NCBI GenBank assembly: GCA_022013395.1
Contig: JAKLQL010000604.1
Coordinates: forward strand, 1-6,350
Direction: 5' to 3'
From: Acetobacterium sp.
GTDB lineage: Bacteria; Bacillota; Clostridia; Eubacteriales; Eubacteriaceae
DNA length: 6,350 nt
Part shown: positions 6,003 to 6,350 of the stretch, piece by piece
Layout of the letters: each line of letters begins with the position of its first letter
Position numbering within the stretch: the stretch's first letter is position 1
The notes under the pieces: generated by a model
Told to the model about the DNA's origin: nothing
Seen by the model: only the letters and a program-made list of their open reading frames with translations
The model's database searches: none
Position numbers and translations under genes: made by a program

Positions 6003-6350
6003 ATGAAAATCGTTACTTTAGTCGAAAATACGCCTATTTCGGGAAACTATAAAAATGAACATGGATTATGTTTATATATTGAAACAGAAAAACACAAATG
6101 TCTATTTGATTTGGGGGCAAGCGATATTTTTGCAGAAAATGCTCAAAAGCTTGGAATTGATCTAGAAGAAGTTGACTTAGTGGTGATCAGCCACGGTCAT
6201 TATGATCATGGAGGAGGGTTGGAAATATTTTTAGGGATCAATAAGAAGGCAAAGATCTATGTTAATCATAAAGCTTTTAATAAATTCTATTCAAATCGAG
6301 GTGAGGGTTCAAAAGTTTATATTGGTTTAAATCAAAAATTGTTGCCAAAC
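6003..6350 (+). CDS. Metallo-beta-lactamase-fold hydrolase, N-terminal part (runs off the window)
   Basis: The first 116 residues are present and the frame is open to the edge. The metal-binding motif H64-G-H66-Y-D68-H69-GGGL is the HxHxDH signature of the metallo-beta-lactamase fold, which holds two metal ions at the active site. The strand CLFDLGASDIF (33-43) before it and DLVVISH leading into it are typical. The start MKIVTLVENTP and overall spacing resemble the COG1237 group, related to the archaeal dihydropterin-ribofuranosylaminobenzene phosphate synthase. Members in Clostridia are usually annotated only as MBL-fold hydrolases and the substrate is unknown. GAGG (5991-5994) lies eight bases before the ATG. 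The 193-bp gap to the divergent zinc-ribbon gene must hold its promoter; TTGATA (5951-5956) is a candidate -35 without a good -10. No signal peptide is seen, so it should act in the cytosol. Confidence 0.88.
   Translation, partial: MKIVTLVENTPISGNYKNEHGLCLYIETEKHKCLFDLGASDIFAENAQKLGIDLEEVDLVVISHGHYDHGGGLEIFLGINKKAKIYVNHKAFNKFYSNRGEGSKVYIGLNQKLLPN

Noticed and set aside
1..6350. CRISPR arrays, tRNA or rRNA genes, insertion sequences, riboswitches
   Set aside because: No regularly spaced repeats, no tRNA-like cloverleaf, no transposase frame or terminal repeats, and no leader structure I could recognise.

Overview
The window looks like a piece of chromosome from a low-GC, strictly anaerobic Firmicute of the Clostridia type. 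The reasons are the AT-rich intergenic DNA, strong AGGAGG-type ribosome binding sites, a two-gene SufC-SufB iron-sulfur cassette with no cysteine desulfurase beside it, and several small cysteine-rich redox proteins. An acetogen of the Eubacteriaceae/Acetobacterium kind would fit, but that is an impression from gene content and has not been tested by alignment.

Layout. Positions 1-1416 (minus strand) hold the N-terminal 450 or so residues of a P-type cation ATPase, probably a P3A-like proton pump. It is broken by one missing base in an A7 run near 1068-1074. At the left edge its homology gives way to about 60 bases of GC-richer, unrelated DNA. Just upstream in the same direction is lgt (1461-2231), which has a GTG start and its own promoter. 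Reading rightward from the divergent intergenic region are a 7-cysteine ferredoxin-like protein (2442-2687), then sufC (2893-3618) and sufB (3625-4545), which end at a clear hairpin terminator. Next comes a small redox-active protein of the C_GCAxxG_C_C family (4788-5312). It is driven by a perfect-consensus promoter (TTGACA-N16-TATAAT) set inside inverted repeats that look like an operator. A convergent minus-strand gene (5435-5809) encodes a protein with an N-terminal zinc-ribbon/LIM-like half and a C-terminal half resembling a winged helix. A 14-bp perfect inverted repeat lies between these two convergent genes. The window ends inside a metallo-beta-lactamase-fold hydrolase (6003 onward).

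How the genes relate. SufC and SufB should form an ATP-driven scaffold that assembles Fe-S clusters. The sulfur donor is not in this window. The ferredoxin upstream and the C_GCAxxG_C_C protein downstream are plausible Fe-S or redox clients, but each has its own transcription signals, so the link is one of neighbourhood and not a proven operon. Lgt lipidates prolipoproteins at the membrane and the ATPase would be a membrane ion pump. They share direction and a 44-bp gap and could be cotranscribed. I see no mobile element, CRISPR array, tRNA or rRNA. I do not see a clearly new multi-gene system. The best leads are the operator-flanked perfect promoter, the zinc-ribbon/winged-helix protein, the 7-Cys ferredoxin and the broken ATPase with its odd left edge.
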